This document shows, piece after piece, positions 46,329 to 55,525 of a stretch of DNA of 64,000 nucleotides. The translations under genes and the position numbers were made by a program. Below the pieces are notes generated by a model that was not told the origin of the DNA, searched no databases, and saw only the letters and a program-made list of their open reading frames with translations. The DNA is from Bacillota bacterium (GTDB lineage Bacteria; Bacillota; Clostridia; Peptostreptococcales; Anaerovoracaceae): contig JAFRJI010000027.1 of the NCBI GenBank assembly GCA_017432345.1, forward strand, positions 38,474 to 102,473, given 5' to 3'. The stretch's first letter is position 1. Each line of letters begins with the position of its first letter.

Positions 46329-48091
46329 TGCAGAAAGACTATTCAAAACCGATTTTAAGAACATTTATCACATACTTCAGGCCGCACATCGGACTGTTCA
46401 TTCTGGACCTGTCCTGCGCGCTCGTGGCATCGCTGATCGACCTGAGTTTCCCGTTGATCGCGCGGCACGCCATGTACCACATGCTGCCGAACCCAGCGTA
46501 CGAGACGTTTTTCCACGTCATGGTCATCGTGGCGATCGCCTTCCTGCTGCGGGCGGCCCTGAACTATATCATCACCTACTGGGGGCACATGTTCGGCGTG
46601 CTGGTCGAGGCCGACCTGCGTGACGATCTCTTTTCGCATATCCAGACGCTGGATTTCGGGTTCTTTAACCGGAACCGGACCGGGCAGCTCCTGTCCCGGA
46701 TGACGGGGGACCTGTTTGAGATCACCGAGATGGCGCACCACGGACCGGAGGATGTGTTCATCGCGCTGGTGACCATCGTCGGCGCGATCATCATCATGTT
46801 CACGATCGAGTGGAAGCTCGCGCTGATCATTCTCATCATCCTGCCGATCGCGCTGTTCATCGTCATGCTGAACCGGCGGCGGATGATCCTCACATCGAGA
46901 AGGGTCAAAGAACGGCTGGCGGAAATCAACGGCGAGATCGAAGCGGGCTTTTCGGGGATCCGCACCAGCAAGGCGTTTGCGAACGAGGCTTCCGATTACG
47001 GGAAATTTGCAAAAGCCAACGAGCTGTTCAAAACATCCAAGTGCGACAACTATAAAGCGTTCGGGATGTTCGCTTCGTCGCTGGAGTTCTTCATGTGCAT
47101 CATGCCGGTGGTCATCATGGCCTTCGGCGGCTGGTTCATCATGCGGACCGACATGAACTACGCGGATCTGATCACGTTCTATTTGTACATCAGCACGTTC
47201 ATCACGCCGATCCGGAAGCTGGCCAATTTCATGGAGACCTTCATGAACGGCTGGGCGGGCCTCAACCGGTTCACGGACATCATGCGGATGGAGCCGGAGA
47301 TCAAAGACGCGCCGGATGCCGTCCGGCTCGGCTGGGACGCAGACGGCAACGCCGTGCCGGTGGAGGGCAACATCGACATCGACCATGTGAGCTTTGCATA
47401 TGATAATAAGGAAATCGATGTCATCAACGACATCACGCTGAGGATCCGTCCGGGCGAAACGGTAGCTATCGTCGGGCCGTCAGGCGGCGGCAAGACGACG
47501 CTTTGCCAGCTGATCCCGCGCTTCTATGACGTGGATGAGGGGAGCATCGCTATCGACGGGCAGGATATACGGAACTTGACACTGGAGTCTTTGCGCAAAA
47601 ACATCGGGCTCGTGCAGCAGGATGTGTTCCTGTTCCCGGACACCATCGCGGAGAACATCCGCTACGGCCGGCCGGGCGCGACCGACGAAGAAGTGCGTGA
47701 AGCGGCCCGCAAGGCGGAGATCTACGACGACGTCATGGCTATGCCGCAGCAGTTCGATTCGTACACCGGCGAACGCGGCGTGCTGCTGTCCGGCGGGCAG
47801 AAGCAAAGAGTCTCGATCGCCAGGATCTTTTTGAAGAATCCGCCGATCCTGATTCTGGACGAGGCGACGTCGGCACTGGATACGGTGACGGAATCCCGGA
47901 TCCAGGGGGCGTTCGACAAGCTTTCTGTTGGCAGAACAACAATCATCATTGCGCATCGCCTATCAACGATACGTAATGCGGAGCGGATCATCCTCATCGA
48001 CGAAGGCGAAATCAAAGAAGAAGGAACGCACGAGGAGCTCATGGCGCTGAACGGTAAGTACGCCGAGCTCTACCGGTACAGTGAAAACTAA
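46328..48091 (+). CDS. ABC exporter, fused permease and ATPase
   Basis: 587 residues from ATG 46328. Six-helix type IV exporter domain (about 15-320) followed by the nucleotide-binding domain: Walker A GPSGGGKTTL, Q-loop VQQDVFLFP, signature LSGGQKQR, Walker B ILILDEATSALD and H-loop IAHRLST. All catalytic residues are present, so a homodimer would be active. Substrate class (lipid, drug or peptide) cannot be told. Translationally coupled to the preceding DUF6506-like gene. Confidence 0.95.
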   Translation: MQKDYSKPILRTFITYFRPHIGLFILDLSCALVASLIDLSFPLIARHAMYHMLPNPAYETFFHVMVIVAIAFLLRAALNYIITYWGHMFGVLVEADLRDDLFSHIQTLDFGFFNRNRTGQLLSRMTGDLFEITEMAHHGPEDVFIALVTIVGAIIIMFTIEWKLALIILIILPIALFIVMLNRRRMILTSRRVKERLAEINGEIEAGFSGIRTSKAFANEASDYGKFAKANELFKTSKCDNYKAFGMFASSLEFFMCIMPVVIMAFGGWFIMRTDMNYADLITFYLYISTFITPIRKLANFMETFMNGWAGLNRFTDIMRMEPEIKDAPDAVRLGWDADGNAVPVEGNIDIDHVSFAYDNKEIDVINDITLRIRPGETVAIVGPSGGGKTTLCQLIPRFYDVDEGSIAIDGQDIRNLTLESLRKNIGLVQQDVFLFPDTIAENIRYGRPGATDEEVREAARKAEIYDDVMAMPQQFDSYTGERGVLLSGGQKQRVSIARIFLKNPPILILDEATSALDTVTESRIQGAFDKLSVGRTTIIIAHRLSTIRNAERIILIDEGEIKEEGTHEELMALNGKYAELYRYSEN

Positions 48092-48153
48092 CATAGAGTA
48101 TTAGAGAACAATAGGTAACAATAGATTATAAAGGGAGCATCAAGGGACAAGGA

Positions 48154-48942
48154 ATGGAGGAAAAAAGACAACAAAAACGCATTTTGGTTCTGGCCGTCCG
48201 GGCCGGGGAGATCATGATGAAAGCCGGCGCGGAGATCTACCGTGTCGAGGACACGATCACGAGGATCTGTAAATCCTGCGGCATCAACTACGTCGACGTG
48301 TTTGCCATGCCGACGGGGATTTTTATTACGATGGACAAGGGATTTGAGGAAGATGACACCTACACGTACATCTGCCGGATCAAATCATCGTCAACGGATC
48401 TCAACAAGATCTCCCGGGTCAACGAATTTTCCAGACAGTTCGCGACGACAGACATGACAGTGGAAGAAGGGATGAAGATACTGGACGAGATCGAACAGGA
48501 AAAGACATACCCGCTCCCGGTACGCATCGTATGCGCCAGCCTGGCGGCGGCGTGTTTCAGCGTGCTGTTCGGCGGGAACGCGATGGATTTTGCCATCACT
48601 TTCCTGATCGGCGCCGTCTGTTATGCCTTCTCGCGGTTCCTCACCCATGCGGAGGTCAATTTCTTCATCCACGGCCTTTGCTGCTGCGCGCTGGCGGCAT
48701 TCATCGCGCTCATTGCGGCGGCTTCCATAGATGGGACGCATTACGCGATGATCATCGCGGGATGCCTGATGCTGTTCGTTCCGGGCGTGGCGATCACCAA
48801 TTCGATCCGCGACTTCCTGTCGGGCGACATGGTATCCGGTCTCGGCCGGATGGCGGAAGCGTTTCTGACCGCGGTCTCGCTGGCGGCGGGCGCCGGTATC
48901 GTTTTGAAACTCTGGGCTTTGATAGGAGGGATCGTGTTATGA
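48154..48942 (+). CDS. Threonine/serine exporter, ThrE N-terminal half
   Basis: 262 residues. N-terminal cytosolic part (VLAVRAGEIMMKAGAEIYRVEDTITRICKSCGI, VDVFAMPTGIFITMD) is the DUF1212/ThrE signature; about five helices follow (from about residue 125), including HYAMIIAGCLMLFVPGVAITNSIRDFLSGDMVSG. With the next gene it makes a split ThrE that exports threonine and serine. RBS AAGGA. Stop overlaps the next start (ATGA). Confidence 0.9.
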   Translation: MEEKRQQKRILVLAVRAGEIMMKAGAEIYRVEDTITRICKSCGINYVDVFAMPTGIFITMDKGFEEDDTYTYICRIKSSSTDLNKISRVNEFSRQFATTDMTVEEGMKILDEIEQEKTYPLPVRIVCASLAAACFSVLFGGNAMDFAITFLIGAVCYAFSRFLTHAEVNFFIHGLCCCALAAFIALIAAASIDGTHYAMIIAGCLMLFVPGVAITNSIRDFLSGDMVSGLGRMAEAFLTAVSLAAGAGIVLKLWALIGGIVL

Positions 48943-49394
48943 TGCAGCTTCTGACACAGTTCATATTGGCGCTCTTTGCCACATTGAGTTTCAGCGTGAT
49001 CTTCCGTGTCCCGCTCAACAAGATCCCCGCCTGCGTCATCATCGGCGCGCTGGGGTGGGTCACGTACGTCGTTACGTTCGACTATCTGGACTCCCCGGTG
49101 ATCGGGTGCTTCGCGGGAGCCTGCACCGTCGGGTTGCTCAGTTCTATCAGCGCCCGCGTGTTCAAAGAAGCCGCGACGGTTTTCGTTATTCCGGGAATCC
49201 TTTGCCTCGTGCCGGGATTCAGGATCTACAGAACCATGGAAGCGCTGCTGTTGCATAACTACGAGGATACAGCGGAAATCGGGGTGGAAACGCTGTTGAT
49301 GGCAGGTGCGATCGCCATCGGCCTTCTGGTCATGGGCGTCGTCGTCGGTCTGCTCCGGATCGTGTACCGCAAGGGGCGCGGGATATTGACATGA
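48939..49394 (+). CDS. Threonine/serine exporter, ThrE C-terminal half (ThrE_2)
   Basis: 151 residues from ATG 48939 (a second ATG follows immediately). About five helices; the motif KIPACVIIGALGWVTYV, VGLLSSISARVFKEAATVFVIPGILCLVPGFRIYRTMEALL is the ThrE_2/DUF3815 pattern. Overlap of 4 bp with the preceding half gives equal synthesis. RBS AGGAGGGAT. Confidence 0.9.
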   Translation: MMQLLTQFILALFATLSFSVIFRVPLNKIPACVIIGALGWVTYVVTFDYLDSPVIGCFAGACTVGLLSSISARVFKEAATVFVIPGILCLVPGFRIYRTMEALLLHNYEDTAEIGVETLLMAGAIAIGLLVMGVVVGLLRIVYRKGRGILT

Positions 49395-49417
49395 GCTGTA
49401 TTTAAAAGCAATAAAAC

Positions 49418-49450
49418 AGAGCTGCCGCAGTTTCGCAGGCAGCTCTTTTC
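49418..49450. terminator. Terminator between the thrE pair and the PTS gene
   Basis: AGAGCTGCC (49418-49426) pairs with GGCAGCTCT (49438-49446), then TTTC; on the minus strand the hairpin is followed by GTTTTATT, so it may act in both directions. Confidence 0.75.
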
Positions 49451-49524
49451 GTATTCTTGATTGTTGCCTTATGCAAAGGCTCCCGACCGCGCAGCGGCTG
49501 CCGGTGGTCCGAGTTCGCCGGAGA

Positions 49525-50580
49525 TTAGAGATCCAGCTTGTAATCGCCGTCCTTGATCAGGCCGATCTTGCGCATGATCTTGTCGATGATCAGCGCCAGG
49601 ATCGCCGGGAGGAAGATCTGTAGCAGCAGGACTTTCCAGAGAACATCCAGGGTGAAGCCCATCGCGGTGAACGTTCCGATCTGTCCGACGAACCCGCAGG
49701 TTCCCATGCCGGCGCCGATCGGAATATTCGACATATCGAACAGGCAGGTCGCCAACGGGCCGATGATGGCCGCCGTCAATGTTGGCGGCACGAGGATCCA
49801 TGGATGCTTAATGATATTCGATATCTGCAGCATGGATGTTCCGATGCCCTGGGCAACCAGCCCGCCAACGCCGTTTTCCTTGAAGCTTGCCACGGCGAAT
49901 CCGACCATCTGTGCGCAGCAGCCGACGGTAGCCGCACCGGCTGCCAGACCCGATAGTTCAAGCATAATGCAAAGTGCCGCGCTGGAGATCGGCGCAGTCA
50001 ATGCCAGTCCGACGACGACCGCGATGAAGATGCCGAAGAAGAACGGCTGCCATTCGGTAGCGGCCATGATCGCGGCACCTATCTTGACCAGACACCAGCC
50101 AACGCCAGGGCCGACCAGTTTGGCCGCGAGCCCGCCGATGATGATGGTGACCGCCGGAGTGACGAGGATGTCTACCTTTGTTTCTTTGGACACCATCTTG
50201 CCGAACTCAGCACCTAGTGCTGCAGCAACGAACGCTCCGGCAGGACCGCCAGTCGCGGCGATTCCAAAGCCGGTCAGCGTCGCGCCCATCATGCCGGTAA
50301 CGGCGCTGGAGAACAGCACGAGCGGCGGAGCCTTCAAGCTCCACGCAACGGCGACACCGATGCCAGCGCCCATCATGCTTTTCGCGATGCCGCCGATCTC
50401 GATCAGGAACGTGGAGATCGCATTCTCCCCGAACAGGGTCGTCGTCTGCGCTCCCAGCACATCTAGGATCGTGCCCATCAGCAGCGTTGCAAAAAGCCCA
50501 AGCGCCATGGCGGACAGCGCGTCCTGCACGTACCGCTTGAAACTTATTTCAATGTCTTTTCGCTTGAAGAATTCTTTCAT
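49525..50580 (-). CDS. PTS_EIIC_2-type PTS transporter subunit IIC
   Basis: 351 residues from the ATG at 50580 (RBS AAAGGAAAAAC). About ten helices, rich in Gly/Ala. KRYVQDALSAMALGLFATLLMGTIL at the start and TAPISSAALCIMLELSGLAAGAATVGCCAQM in the middle fit the PTS_EIIC_2 family. No IIA, IIB or HPr gene is in the window and no phosphorylation domain is fused, so it may depend on distant enzymes or work as a plain transporter. Single-gene unit. Confidence 0.78.
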   Translation of the reverse strand: MKEFFKRKDIEISFKRYVQDALSAMALGLFATLLMGTILDVLGAQTTTLFGENAISTFLIEIGGIAKSMMGAGIGVAVAWSLKAPPLVLFSSAVTGMMGATLTGFGIAATGGPAGAFVAAALGAEFGKMVSKETKVDILVTPAVTIIIGGLAAKLVGPGVGWCLVKIGAAIMAATEWQPFFFGIFIAVVVGLALTAPISSAALCIMLELSGLAAGAATVGCCAQMVGFAVASFKENGVGGLVAQGIGTSMLQISNIIKHPWILVPPTLTAAIIGPLATCLFDMSNIPIGAGMGTCGFVGQIGTFTAMGFTLDVLWKVLLLQIFLPAILALIIDKIMRKIGLIKDGDYKLDL

Positions 50581-50739
50581 TGTCGTTTTTCCTTTTTTGA
50601 TCCCAAACTCCTCGCCCTTACTTCGGCATGATTGTAGCAAATCAACCCATCGGTGTCAAGAAATTACATGCGCTGCAAAGGCGCCGTCCAGAGCGGAAAA
50701 CCGATCCGTGAACAATGCCCCGGATACTCCGGGAATCTG

Positions 50740-50748
50740 TGGTATAAT
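50740..50748 (+). promoter_or_regulatory. Extended -10 promoter of the YwaF-like gene
   Basis: TGGTATAAT matches the extended -10 (TGnTATAAT); no good -35. It is followed by RBS GGAGGACAG. Confidence 0.6.
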
Positions 50749-50768
50749 GATTTCACGGAGGACAGAAC

Positions 50769-51572
50769 ATGGATTTTTTCTGGGACACAGTTGAAACAGT
50801 TGACAGAGCAAAGTGCGATGGGTTCAGCCATTTTGACACCGGTCATATCATATGGCTGGTGTTCTTTTTGTGCGTGGCGGCAGTATGCACGCGGTTCTAT
50901 CTCGATGCCGGAGAAGGCCGGGGAAGTGCGTTCCCGAATTGCCGGCGCCGCATCCGAATCGTGTTCGCCGTTCTTCTCATCATCGGGGAAGTGCTGAAGT
51001 ATGTCGTTGTTGCAAAAGCCGGAGTGCCCCTTGCGGGGTATCTGCCGCTGCAACTCTGTTCCATCAGCGTGATCCTGGTGATCGTGCACGCGCTACTGCC
51101 AGTGGGCAGCGGAGCAGATGCGGATCAACGTCCGGTGTCAGGGGTTTTCTACCGATACATCGGCAACTTCCTGTATCTCATCGGTCTTCCGGCCGGCCTT
51201 GCGGCGTTGCTGTTCCCGTCTTGGACTGCGCTTCCGATCCTGGCGAATTTCATGAGCCTCCACAGCTTTACCACGCATATCCTGCTGGTGACTTATGTGG
51301 CCATGCTCGTTGCCGCAAAAGAAATCAGACCGGAAATCCGTACGGTTCCGGTCTGTGTCTGTGCGTTGATTGTTATGGCAATCGGCGTCTATTTCTTTGA
51401 TGTTTCATTCAACATGAACTTTATGTATCTCGTACACCTGAGCCCGGCCAGCCCGATAGCGCCGTTTGCCTCGTTGGGCGATTACCGGATCGGCTATGCC
51501 GTGATCCTGGCCGCCCTGATTTTAATTCTGTATGGTGTGCCGGCGCTCGTGCGCAGAACTAGTTCTCGATGA
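50769..51572 (+). CDS. TIGR02206/YwaF-like membrane protein
   Basis: 267 residues, about seven helices. AGYLPLQLCSISVILVIVHALLP, FLYLIGLPAGLAALLFPSW and MSLHSFTTHILLVTYVAMLVAA follow the YwaF/TIGR02206 pattern, whose function is unknown. The 3' end overlaps the convergent clostripain gene by 14 bp, so no terminator lies between them. Confidence 0.75.
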   Translation: MDFFWDTVETVDRAKCDGFSHFDTGHIIWLVFFLCVAAVCTRFYLDAGEGRGSAFPNCRRRIRIVFAVLLIIGEVLKYVVVAKAGVPLAGYLPLQLCSISVILVIVHALLPVGSGADADQRPVSGVFYRYIGNFLYLIGLPAGLAALLFPSWTALPILANFMSLHSFTTHILLVTYVAMLVAAKEIRPEIRTVPVCVCALIVMAIGVYFFDVSFNMNFMYLVHLSPASPIAPFASLGDYRIGYAVILAALILILYGVPALVRRTSSR

Positions 51573-54009
51573 CCGGCGTCCAGTAGTAGTTGCCGTAGAT
51601 GTCCGTGAAGCGGTACGTGATGTTCGCTCCGCCGTGACCGATCTTTTCGTTGGTGATCTCGATACCATCCGGATCATCGACCGTCATTTTCTTGCCGATG
51701 ATGTAGTCATCTTCATAGTCTCCATCATAGTCGTAGTAACTGCAGACGAATTCCAGCACGTCGCCCTTCTTGAGGCTCGGCAGTGCTTTTGCTGCGGTCT
51801 CCGTGATTTTCTCGTCGTAATCGTAGCTGACACCTGCGATGTAACCCTGTTCATTGTTGTTGTCGAAGACGAGGATCAGGTGCGCAGGTTCGCCGTTGAG
51901 CAGGACCGGCACATACCCGGTGATCGAGTACTCGTCGTTACCCTTTTCGAGCGTCTCGGTGTGGTAGTACGCAACGAGCTGCCCATCCAAAGCCAGCCAG
52001 GTCCGATCCAGTGCCGGCAGGAGATTGCCGTCGTCATCGAACGAGAAGACGTTGTCCAATCCCAGATCCGCGTAACCGTGGCCGGTATCGTAGAACATCT
52101 GCATATCCGCGGTCTCGATGAGATTCCACTGATCTTCCGTCAGGATGATCGCCAGCTCGCCGTCAGCGTTCTTCTGCCACTGGAACGCATCCGCCGAAAG
52201 ACGGTTGTTCGTGACGTACTCTGCAGCCGTTTCCGCATCCAGCGGACCGTTGGACAGGAAGTCCGTATTGGATCGATCCAGTTCGCTGATCCCGACTTTC
52301 CCGAAACCAGAATATCCGCCGGAGAGCAAAGATCCAAGGAGCTGCTCGATAGCCTGGCTGTTCAGGTTATTGTTGGACGGCGTGCTGTTCGAGCCGTTCA
52401 GCGAACCGAACGGCGAGAATCCGCCGGCAACAGCCTGTCCGCTGACTTCCATCTGCGCGAACTTCTGGATGCAGGAAGTGTAATTCTCGTCCATGCCGAT
52501 GTCCGCGTAGGTGTTCGTCATCGCGTCGACTTTGTTCAGCGTCTTGTGCGGGAAGTAGATCGAAAGGCCGTACGCGTTGGCGGTCGATTTGGAAGTCCGG
52601 TTATACTTGATCGCATCCAGGAGCGACTTGGCCAAAGCCTTGCCGGAATTCGTGTCGAGGAGTTTTGCAAAATGCACCAGGTCGATTTGGTCGAGCCGGT
52701 TGCTCTGCGCGAATTCCTTGCTGCTGCTCCGCGCGATCGCGACGTCCTTGTATTCGTTGTTGCTGATCTTGTTGCTGGTGTCATCCGCAAAGGCGTTCAG
52801 CTTGGCAGGCACGGTCTGTGACAGTTCCGCAAGGTCGACGACCGAAAGCGTCGTGGACTGTCCCGGGCACTGGCTTGCGCATTTTGCAGTAAAATCGTCC
52901 GCGATGGCTTTGCCGATCTCGAGGGTCGATGTGGATGTATTGGCGTTCAGATCTTGGAGCCAGCCGGTGTAGTACCAGCCGATGCCCGGTTCGGTTTCTT
53001 CGCTGCCGATCATGTAGTCCGCGAATTTGCTCAGCATGAGCGCTGTTTCCGTGGTCGCCATCAGGCAGGTGTCGAAGCCGATGAAGTCAAACTTCAGACC
53101 GGCATCCCGAAGAGCCGTCTTGATGCCGCTGAGGGACATGGAGCCGCTCCGCGGATATTTCTGGTCGTAACCGTATCCGCCGATGGAGCCGCCGCCGTGA
53201 TCCCAGAAGACCAGAGACGTCCGGTTGGACGGGAATTTTTTATCCGCCCACTTCAGGTAGGAGGACAGGGTCGTTGACTGCGTCATCGGCGGGTTGCCCG
53301 CGTTGCTTTCGATGCACTTGATGCTGCCGTTCCGGATCTGCCAGACCTGATTGTTGGTGCTGCTGATGACGTCGTTGCGCCACTGCTTGCAGCCGCCCGT
53401 GTAAACGATCAGGTTCAGGTTTTCGTTGTTGATCGTGGCGTTGATCATCTCGTTCAGGTCTTTTGTGGCGGCCGCCGAATTGGATTCGAGGTCCGTGCCG
53501 CACATGTAGACCATGATCGTGTATTTATCTTTGCCGTCGCCCTTGATCGTCGTGAACTTGTCGCGGGCTTCGGAGGAAACCTCCATGTTCAGATCCGTGG
53601 TGTTGGCGTCGCCTTCATACCAGCCGCTGTACGTGCCGCTTCCGTAGTTGATGTTCTCTTCGTAGTTGGATCCGCCGCCGAGCAGACCGCTCAGGCCCAA
53701 TCCGCCTCCGCCGAAAACGATCAGGACAATAATGAAAATCACGATCAGGCAGCCGCCCGGTGAACGGGATCTGGTGCCGCCTCCGCCGCCGCTGAAGAAG
53801 CCGCCGCCGGAGCTGTGGCCGCTGCCGCTGTAACCACCGGAGCCACCGCTGTAACCACCGGAACTGTGGCTGCTCGAACCGCCGCTGTAACCGCCGGAGC
53901 TGTGGTTGCTCGAACCGCTGCTGTGACTGCTTCCGCCAAATCCGCCGCCGGAACTGCCGCTGCTATGCCCGGTGAAAGTTTTTCTCGCCCTTGGCCTTTT
54001 TCTATCCAT
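51559..54009 (-). CDS. Membrane-anchored clostripain-family (C11) cysteine peptidase with Gly/Ser-rich N-terminal tail
   Basis: 816 residues. A basic start (MDRKRPRARK) leads into a Gly/Ser/His/Tyr-rich low-complexity tail (about 13-80, built of SSHSSG and GGYSGGS repeats), then one membrane helix (about 87-100). The positive N-terminus predicts the tail inside and the enzyme outside. The C11 peptidase domain follows: YTIMVYMCGTDLES, catalytic His271 in FWDHGGGSIGGYG and Cys315 in FIGFDTCLMATTE. The C-terminal ~250 residues contain no recognised motif, apart from a Gly/Asn/Ser linker. Clostripains cut after Arg and mature by self-cleavage. Faces the convergent YwaF-like gene. Confidence 0.9.
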   Translation of the reverse strand: MDRKRPRARKTFTGHSSGSSGGGFGGSSHSSGSSNHSSGGYSGGSSSHSSGGYSGGSGGYSGSGHSSGGGFFSGGGGGTRSRSPGGCLIVIFIIVLIVFGGGGLGLSGLLGGGSNYEENINYGSGTYSGWYEGDANTTDLNMEVSSEARDKFTTIKGDGKDKYTIMVYMCGTDLESNSAAATKDLNEMINATINNENLNLIVYTGGCKQWRNDVISSTNNQVWQIRNGSIKCIESNAGNPPMTQSTTLSSYLKWADKKFPSNRTSLVFWDHGGGSIGGYGYDQKYPRSGSMSLSGIKTALRDAGLKFDFIGFDTCLMATTETALMLSKFADYMIGSEETEPGIGWYYTGWLQDLNANTSTSTLEIGKAIADDFTAKCASQCPGQSTTLSVVDLAELSQTVPAKLNAFADDTSNKISNNEYKDVAIARSSSKEFAQSNRLDQIDLVHFAKLLDTNSGKALAKSLLDAIKYNRTSKSTANAYGLSIYFPHKTLNKVDAMTNTYADIGMDENYTSCIQKFAQMEVSGQAVAGGFSPFGSLNGSNSTPSNNNLNSQAIEQLLGSLLSGGYSGFGKVGISELDRSNTDFLSNGPLDAETAAEYVTNNRLSADAFQWQKNADGELAIILTEDQWNLIETADMQMFYDTGHGYADLGLDNVFSFDDDGNLLPALDRTWLALDGQLVAYYHTETLEKGNDEYSITGYVPVLLNGEPAHLILVFDNNNEQGYIAGVSYDYDEKITETAAKALPSLKKGDVLEFVCSYYDYDGDYEDDYIIGKKMTVDDPDGIEITNEKIGHGGANITYRFTDIYGNYYWTPVIEN

Positions 54010-54125
54010 CGCTTGACCTCTCGTTTTCTATCTTCATTCTTTATCTATGTTGCATTTATTATACTATATCGCGGGCTTTCGTGAAATACCGCTTTACTGT
54101 TCTGCTTCATTTTAAATGCGGCTAC

Positions 54126-54154
54126 TTGAAATCAACACAATTTTTTGGGATAAT
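54126..54154 (+). promoter_or_regulatory. Promoter of the 106-residue gene, predicted leaderless start
   Basis: TTGAAA (54126-54131), 17 bp, GATAAT (54149-54154); GTGAGC then ATG. Confidence 0.7.
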
Positions 54155-54160
54155 GTGAGC

Positions 54161-54481
54161 ATGGGTAAGAACAAAGAAAAAGACACGACAATCTGGAAGC
54201 CGAAGGGCAACCAGAAAATAACGCGTCCGAGCGGACCGGAACCGGGATCGCGCAGGGCTCGCAAGGCCATCAAGCCGGAACGTGCTTCATGGCGTTCGCA
54301 GAGCAATTTTGTGCAGAGATCGCAGGGTTATGATGCGCCAAAGTCCAACTTTGGCAAACTCAGTCTGCTTATCGGGGCCGGCGCCATCATTGCCGCCCTG
54401 GCAAAAGGCGTCAAGAACAGCGACTACTTCAAGAACGAAAAACAGGACGACAACGACGACTTTTACGGAACGGACGACTAA
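54161..54481 (+). CDS. Small basic protein with one membrane helix
   Basis: 106 residues from ATG 54161. The start is set by the promoter: the -10 ends 6 nt before it, so an ATG at 54116 lies outside the transcript. The first ~65 residues are strongly basic (KKEK, KPKGNQK, RRARKAIKPER), then a helix SLLIGAGAIIAALAKGV and an acidic tail DDNDDFYGTDD. I recognise no family. The basic part may bind nucleic acid or the wall polymer. It is followed 170 bp later by the DUF1002 gene without a visible terminator. Confidence 0.65.
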   Translation: MGKNKEKDTTIWKPKGNQKITRPSGPEPGSRRARKAIKPERASWRSQSNFVQRSQGYDAPKSNFGKLSLLIGAGAIIAALAKGVKNSDYFKNEKQDDNDDFYGTDD

Positions 54482-54651
54482 ACGAATGCCGCGCAGATCA
54501 CGGAAGCGGTGGGTTTAGAGAACGGTTGCAGAAACGGGCGCCCGGCAGACCTGCAGAAGAGGGCGACCTGAGACTGGCCGCGGATTTGCGTGCCTTTAAC
54601 AAGGATAGGGAATGGAGAAAAGGGAATGAGAAGAAAGAAAGGGGGATTTTC

Positions 54652-55515
54652 ATGAGAAACAGTTTGAAAAAAAGAGGGACAGCGATACTGGCTGTTGTTT
54701 TTGCCATGTTTATGGTAATGCCAACGGCGACGGCCTTTGCATCAGGAGATCAGGGGTACCTGGCACTGGGTGCAGACCTGTCAGGGGAAGAGAAGAGCAC
54801 GGTGCTGGAGCTTTTGGGAGTCGCGGATGAGGAGGATTACAACGTCATCACCGTGACGAACGCAGAGGAGCACCAGTATCTGGATACCTTTATCAGTTCT
54901 TCGGAGATTGGTACGAGGGCGCTTTCATCCATTCTGATCACGGAGAACGGCGGCAGCGACATCAACGTTGAAACGCAGAACATCAACTACTGCACGACGG
55001 GGATGTATAAGAACGCACTGGTGACGGCCGGCGTGCAGGGTGCGGACGTAAAAGTTGCGGGGCCGTTTGAGATTTCGGGGACCGCAGCGCTTGTCGGAGC
55101 CGTCAAGGCCTATGAGCAGATGACCGGTGAAACCGTCAGTGACGAAGTGCTCGAAGGCAGCCTGGACGAACTGACCACCACGGGCGAGATCGGCGAAGCG
55201 ATCGGTGATAAAGAAACAGCGGAAGCGATCATCGCAAAAGTCAAAGAAGAGATGGCCAACAACCCGGACATGACGGATTCGGAACTGGAGGAAGCGGTTC
55301 GGGAAGCAGCGAATGAGGCTGGGATCAATCTGTCGAACGAAAGCATCGACAAGATCGTGAAAATGCTCAGTAATCTGCAGGAACTCGATATCGATTGGGA
55401 CAATGTGAAGCAGCAGTCCCAGTCCATTTTGGAGAACTTCAAAGACCTGTTCCAGTCAGAAGAGGCACAGGGCTTCATCTCCAGATTGATCGCTTGGTTC
55501 AAGAGCCTGTTCTAG
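54652..55515 (+). CDS. DUF1002 (YpuA-like) exported protein
   Basis: 287 residues from ATG 54652 (RBS AAAGGGGG). Signal peptide (about 1-29, ending TATAFA). The DUF1002 core reads LGADLSGEEKSTVLELLGV, then TNAEEHQYLDTFISSSEIGTRALSS, YCTTGMYKNALVTAGVQGADVKVAGPFEISGTAALVGAVKAYE (in pieces). It ends in an amphipathic LISRLIAWFKSLF helix. Function of the family is unknown. The 63-residue membrane protein gene follows by 10 bp, suggesting a pair. Confidence 0.88.
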   Translation: MRNSLKKRGTAILAVVFAMFMVMPTATAFASGDQGYLALGADLSGEEKSTVLELLGVADEEDYNVITVTNAEEHQYLDTFISSSEIGTRALSSILITENGGSDINVETQNINYCTTGMYKNALVTAGVQGADVKVAGPFEISGTAALVGAVKAYEQMTGETVSDEVLEGSLDELTTTGEIGEAIGDKETAEAIIAKVKEEMANNPDMTDSELEEAVREAANEAGINLSNESIDKIVKMLSNLQELDIDWDNVKQQSQSILENFKDLFQSEEAQGFISRLIAWFKSLF

Positions 55516-55525
55516 GAGGATATCA

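Noticed and set aside
49553-50794. 413-codon open frame opposite the PTS IIC gene
   Set aside because: Antisense shadow; Pro/Ala/Ser-rich and without a start signal.
51532-52821. 429-codon open frame opposite the clostripain gene
   Set aside because: It arises from codon bias of the real gene; no RBS and no recognisable domain.
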